Positions 60,397 through 63,908 of a stretch of DNA of 63,908 nt are shown here, piece after piece (the stretch's first letter is position 1; each line of letters begins with the position of its first letter). Position numbers and translations under genes: made by a program. Below the pieces are notes generated by a model that was given only the letters and a program-made list of their open reading frames with translations, did no database searches and was not told where the DNA came from. Source of the stretch: Acidimicrobiia bacterium (GTDB taxonomy: Bacteria; Actinomycetota; Acidimicrobiia; Acidimicrobiales; Poriferisodalaceae); NCBI GenBank assembly GCA_022821985.1, contig JAJECP010000002.1, positions 1-63,908 on the forward strand, in the 5' to 3' direction.

Positions 60397-61890
60397 TCAG
60401 GCGGTGATCTTCATGATCTCGAAGAGTGTGCCGAGGTCGACATGGGCCTCGAGGGCGTCGGCGACGCGGTCGAACTGCGCTTCGCGACGAGCGGCGAACG
60501 AACCTGAGTCCGGCGTGTAGGGACAGGCGCACTCCGCCGCCACGCGAGCCAAGTACGCGCGCCGGAAGTCATCGCTCTCGAAGACGCCGTGAAGCGTTGT
60601 GCCCATCGTTCGGCCGCTGCACCGGCCCTCGGGCTCGCCGTCCAGCCACAACCAGGGCTCGCTGGTGCTGCCGACGGTGGGCTCAACCCGTCCGTGATGG
60701 ATCTGGTAGCCCCACAGCGGCGCGCCGCAGGCTTCGCCCCGGCGCTGGGCAAGCACCTTGTCGTCCTCGAAGACGGTCTCGACGTCGAGCAAGCCCAGAC
60801 CCGGCACCGTCCCTTGCCGCGACTCGACGTCGTCGTGAATGACTTGGCCGAGCATCTGGTAACCGGCGCAGATGCCGAGCACGGATGCCCCGCCGTCGGT
60901 GGCCGCCGCCGTCACGGCATCAGCGAGGCCTCGGGACCGCATCCATGCCAGATCGTTCACGGTGGCCTTGGAACCTCCGAGCACGATCAGGTCGGGCTGG
61001 CCTAGCTCGCGGACCGAGCGGACGAAGCGGACGCCGACATCGGATTCTCCGAAGAGAGGATCGAGATCGGTGAAGTTGGACAGGCGTGGGAAGGCGATGA
61101 CGGCCACGTCGAGGTGAGCGTCGGCACGCGGCGGGGGCAACTGTGCGAGCGCGACCGAGTCCTCGGCGTCGATGTGCACGCCGTCGAGCATCGGGATCAC
61201 GCCGAGCGTCGGCACTGCGCAATGTCGTTCCAAGTCGATGAGCCCGTCGCCGAGCAGGGCCGGGTCGCCGCGGAATTTGTTGATGACGAAGCCGCGTACG
61301 AGGCGTCGGTGTGCGGGCGGGAGCAGCGCGACCGTCCCCGCCAGCGAGGCGAAGACACCGCCGAGATCAATGTCGCCGACCACGACGGCCGGTACGCCTG
61401 CTCGTTCGGCGATGCGCAGGTTGACGATGTCGCTGTCGGCAAGGTTGATCTCCGCAGGACTGCCCGCTCCCTCCAGCACGACCGCATCGAAGTCGCACCG
61501 CAGCTGACGCAGTGATTCCAGGACGAGCTCCAACAACTCAGGCTTGTAGCGGTGATATTCCGCGGCGCTCATCGAGCCCACAGGCCTGCCCTCCACGACG
61601 ACCTGGGCATCGGTGTCGCCGGTGGGCTTGAGCAGGACCGGGTTCATGCTCACCGTGGCCTCGACGCCCGCAGCCTGCGCCTGCGCGTACTGGGCCCGGC
61701 CGATCTCGTGTCCAGACGCGGTGACCGCCGAGTTCAGCGCCATGTTCTGCGCCTTGAACGGTGCGACACGCAGGCCCCGCCGAGCCAACAGCCGGCACAG
61801 GCCCGCCACGAGCGTCGACTTGCCCGCGTTCGAGGCCGTTCCACACACCATGAGGCCAGGCGCCAGTGCGTCAGGAGTGCGGCCGGCCAC
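60397..61890 (-). CDS. cobQ: cobyric acid synthase CobQ
   Basis: About 497 residues from GTG 61890; ATG 61851 would give 484, and the frame is open much further upstream without conserved sequence. The N-terminal ATPase domain starts GLMVCGTASNAGKSTLVAGL with the P-loop, then APFKAQNMALNSAVT and MNPVLLKPTGDTDAQV. The C-terminal glutamine amidotransferase has its Cys in LGICAGYQMLGQ and later His in GTTLHGVFESD. It amidates four carboxylates of adenosylcobyrinic diamide. It converges with cobO (17 bp apart) and is divergent from cbiZ. Confidence 0.94.
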   Translation of the reverse strand: MAGRTPDALAPGLMVCGTASNAGKSTLVAGLCRLLARRGLRVAPFKAQNMALNSAVTASGHEIGRAQYAQAQAAGVEATVSMNPVLLKPTGDTDAQVVVEGRPVGSMSAAEYHRYKPELLELVLESLRQLRCDFDAVVLEGAGSPAEINLADSDIVNLRIAERAGVPAVVVGDIDLGGVFASLAGTVALLPPAHRRLVRGFVINKFRGDPALLGDGLIDLERHCAVPTLGVIPMLDGVHIDAEDSVALAQLPPPRADAHLDVAVIAFPRLSNFTDLDPLFGESDVGVRFVRSVRELGQPDLIVLGGSKATVNDLAWMRSRGLADAVTAAATDGGASVLGICAGYQMLGQVIHDDVESRQGTVPGLGLLDVETVFEDDKVLAQRRGEACGAPLWGYQIHHGRVEPTVGSTSEPWLWLDGEPEGRCSGRTMGTTLHGVFESDDFRRAYLARVAAECACPYTPDSGSFAARREAQFDRVADALEAHVDLGTLFEIMKITA

Positions 61891-62130
61891 CGCGGCAGCG
61901 TACAAATGCCCCGCGCTGGTCTCAGGCGAGGACGCAGTCGACGACAGTCTCGGGTCGCAGACCTGCACTCGTGACGGAGCGTTCGGCTCCCGCGGAGCGA
62001 CTGACTGCCCACCGGTACGATTCGCGCCCGTGGACGCAGCATCCCAGCGGCTGTCCCAGGCTCTCTCAGAATCGCGGGCCCCCGACTCGGCAGCCCGGGT
62101 GCTCGGTGGTCTGAGCAACGGTTCCGACTC

Positions 62131-62808
62131 TTGAGCATCCGGGTCCAGCCGTCCCGAGTCGCCGCCGCAGGTCATCGCGGCGTGCTCGTATGGCAGTGGA
62201 CGGCACCCGTGGTCGCGTTGTCGTCGGCATCGGTGGGCGGCGGTTTCGGCCCAGTGGACTGGGCGCTCAACATCGGTGTGGGTTCGGACTACGGCCGCAC
62301 CGACTTGACCGAGCACGCCGCCGAGATCACGGCGGATCTGGGCCTGAGCGGTACCGGGGCGGCGATGTTCACCGCGGTCGACCTGGACCGGCTGGTCAGC
62401 GCGGACGGCGACGGCGTGTCCGTCGACGCCACGGTGGGAATCAGCCATCCGACTTGGGCTGTCGATCCCACTGCGACGGAAACTGCGCAGGGCAGCCCGG
62501 GCACGATCAATCTGGTCGTGCAGGTACCGGTGGCGTTGGACCCTGGGGCTGCGGTCAACGCTGTGATCACCGCCACCGAGGCCAAGGCGCAGGCTCTGGC
62601 AGACCGTGGCGTGCCGGGAACGGGGACAGCCACCGACGCCGTGGTCGTGGTATGGCCAGATGGCGGCTCTGCCGAGCGGTTCGCCGGACCCCGCTCACAG
62701 TGGGGCTCGCGCATCGCTCGGGCGGTGCACCAAGCAATCTGGGCCGGGACCCGGGAATGGAGCATGTCGCCGCAGACGACCGGCTCGACACCGGGGGTCG
62801 TGTCCTGA
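62131..62808 (+). CDS. cbiZ: adenosylcobinamide amidohydrolase CbiZ
   Basis: A 225-residue CbiZ family protein, recognised from ALSSASVGGGFGPVDWALNI, then VGSDYGRTDLTEHAAEITAD and VDATVGISHPTWAVDP. It removes the aminopropanol side chain of incoming cobinamide so it re-enters the pathway as cobyric acid, a salvage step that pairs with BtuFCD import and CobD/CobQ here. The TTG start at 62131 is the first plausible; no strong ribosome binding site is seen. The stop lies inside the cobD gene. Confidence 0.88.
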   Translation: MSIRVQPSRVAAAGHRGVLVWQWTAPVVALSSASVGGGFGPVDWALNIGVGSDYGRTDLTEHAAEITADLGLSGTGAAMFTAVDLDRLVSADGDGVSVDATVGISHPTWAVDPTATETAQGSPGTINLVVQVPVALDPGAAVNAVITATEAKAQALADRGVPGTGTATDAVVVVWPDGGSAERFAGPRSQWGSRIARAVHQAIWAGTREWSMSPQTTGSTPGVVS

Positions 62809-63728
62809 GCAGGCTGGGACCGCGCTGTCTGGCGGTCGCTGCGGGATTGGTGCTGGACCGCCTTGTCGGCGAGCCGCCTGCGGCCGTGCATCCGGTGGCA
62901 GCCTTCGGCCGCACGATGGAACGCATCGAACAAAGGCTGTGGGCCGACCGCCGATCGAACGGTGCGATCTACGCGGCGACAGGCGTAGCTCTGGGCGCGG
63001 CGGCAGGTGCGGCAGCCGGGTCGACGGCGGTTGCCGTGTGGTCAGTGACCGCGGGTCGGGAGCTGCGTCGAGTGGCTTCCCAGGTCGGCGAATTGATCGC
63101 GGCGGGAGACTTGGCCACGGCGCGGGCGGAGCTGCCTGCGCTGGTAGGCCGTGACCCATCTGGGTTGGATGCCTCGCAGATCGCGGCCGCGGTGATCGAG
63201 TCGGTAGCCGAAAACAGCGTCGACGCCGTGATTGCTCCAGCATTCTGGGCCGTCGTTGCCGGTGCCCCCGGCGCGGCTGCCTACCGGGCCATCAACACGA
63301 TGGATGCGATGGTCGGAAGGCGCAACGAGAGGTACGCAAACTTCGGCTGGGCTGCCGCCCGCCTCGATGACGCTGCGAACTACGTTCCCGCTCGGATCTT
63401 CGCCGGACTCTTGGCCGTGCTGCATCTCCAACGAGCAGGCAAGCTCCTTGCCACTGTGCGCCGCGACGCACCGGCACATCCGTCACCCAACGCGGGTGTG
63501 GCCGAAGCGGCGATGGGCGCCGCTCTCAGCCGTCAGCTCGGAGGGCCCCTGCGTTACGGAACTGTCGAGGAGAACCGTCCTGTGCTAGGCGACGGCCCCC
63601 GACCTGATCCCCCCGACGTGCCAGCCGCAGTCCGACTCGCCGACCGGGTGGAGTGTCTCGGCATCGCGCTGCTGTGCCTGGTCGGATTGTCCAGCATCGT
63701 TTCGGAGCGCCGCCGAAGAACAGCGTGA
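62757..63728 (+). CDS. cobD: adenosylcobinamide-phosphate synthase CobD (CbiB)
   Basis: A 323-residue polytopic membrane protein that joins cobyric acid and (R)-1-amino-2-propanol phosphate. The conserved N-terminus is VAAGLVLDRLVGEPPAAVHP; later blocks are VIESVAENSVDAVIAPAFW, RAINTMDAMVGRRNERYANF and APAHPSPNAGVAEAAMGAAL. The ATG at 62757 is used, which overlaps cbiZ by 52 bp; no later in-frame ATG precedes the conserved region. The length is normal, so it was not cut by the IS element 42 bp downstream. Confidence 0.93.
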   Translation: MEHVAADDRLDTGGRVLSRLGPRCLAVAAGLVLDRLVGEPPAAVHPVAAFGRTMERIEQRLWADRRSNGAIYAATGVALGAAAGAAAGSTAVAVWSVTAGRELRRVASQVGELIAAGDLATARAELPALVGRDPSGLDASQIAAAVIESVAENSVDAVIAPAFWAVVAGAPGAAAYRAINTMDAMVGRRNERYANFGWAAARLDDAANYVPARIFAGLLAVLHLQRAGKLLATVRRDAPAHPSPNAGVAEAAMGAALSRQLGGPLRYGTVEENRPVLGDGPRPDPPDVPAAVRLADRVECLGIALLCLVGLSSIVSERRRRTA

Positions 63729-63770
63729 GCCAGGCGGGCGCGGGTCGCTCTGCCCAGGGCTCTGTCTCTT

Positions 63771-63908
63771 AGAGGATGCGCCGATAGGTGGGTTATCGGG
63801 GTTGCCAGCGGTCTCGGTGGTCGATGAGTTTGATGGTGATGATCAAGGCGACGGCGAGGGCGACCTGGGCGAGCCGGTGGCGGGGTTCGCGGTCGGTGTT
63901 TCGTCGGA
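63771..63908 (-). mobile_element. 3' end of the same IS element, inverted copy
   Basis: This 138-bp stretch is the reverse complement of 2-139 with one mismatch (position 63864). Read on the minus strand it encodes the same transposase C-terminus ending at the TAA in 63793-63795, then 22 bp to the IS terminus at 63771. The rest of the element is outside the window. Confidence 0.8.

Noticed and set aside
61891..62448. N-terminal extension of CobQ
   Set aside because: The extra ~185 residues are low complexity, overlap the divergent cbiZ gene and precede the conserved P-loop start found at the N-terminus of CobQ proteins.

Overview
This 63.9 kb window is GC-rich, gene-dense bacterial DNA with frequent GTG starts and stop/start overlaps of a few bases. 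Gene content points to an actinobacterium: a SepX-like membrane protein next to molybdopterin genes and tRNA-Ala, an FmdB/SAF-domain pair, a two-gene TldD/TldE set, DUF222 (13E12) remnants, a DUF4333 lipoprotein and an actinobacterial-type UDPGP protein. I favour a non-mycobacterial lineage such as Acidimicrobiia, but that placement is inference. Both ends of the window are the same 138-bp IS end in inverted orientation, with one mismatch, so the window probably stops where an assembly broke at a multicopy insertion sequence.

Layout. 0.2-4.5 kb: an M1 aminopeptidase, a tiny membrane ORF, a CtaG-like protein and a Sco-like lipoprotein for cytochrome oxidase assembly. 4.85-13.95 kb: a complete type I-G (former I-U) CRISPR-Cas operon on the minus strand (csb1-csb2-cas3-306 aa Cas8/extension protein-cas4/cas1 fusion-cas2) followed by an array of only two repeats and one spacer. 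14.1-16.2 kb: a decayed zone with two related DUF222 pseudogene remnants bracketing a membrane coiled-coil protein and a broken nucleotidyltransferase/HEPN pair. 16.2-22.1 kb: tRNA-Ala(CGC), sepX-like, moaC, moaA, moeA, UDPGP family, then FmdB and SAF genes. 22.1-26.5 kb: tldD-tldE-PHP-uppP. 26.7-42.2 kb: chromosomal metabolism (flippase-like protein, dxs, thiolase, HMG-CoA-synthase-like protein, PIG-L deacetylase, NfuA-like, AcuI-like reductase, DUF4333 lipoprotein, acyl-CoA mutase large subunit, thiD, NAD-kinase-like AcoX protein, peroxiredoxin, pncB).

42.2-56.6 kb is a defence/toxin-antitoxin island. A type I restriction-modification system is split across it: hsdM, then hepT, then an unusual fusion of a MntA-type nucleotidyltransferase to HsdS, then an ABC-type ATPase, with hsdR about 5 kb away next to a PIN-like gene. 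Between them lie an HTH/ImmA peptidase gene with an unknown partner and a three-gene operon ending in a MerR-DUF433 protein and a DUF5615 PIN-like protein. A DUF2784 gene and a Panacea-domain antitoxin candidate with a small partner close the island. The HepT-MntA::HsdS arrangement carries the RX4HXY and GSX10DXD signatures intact and is the most striking item here.

56.65-63.7 kb: a cobalamin riboswitch, btuFCD, cobO, then cobQ (opposite strand), cbiZ and cobD. Together these would import and remodel corrinoids and make adenosylcobalamin, the cofactor needed by the mutase at 36-38 kb.
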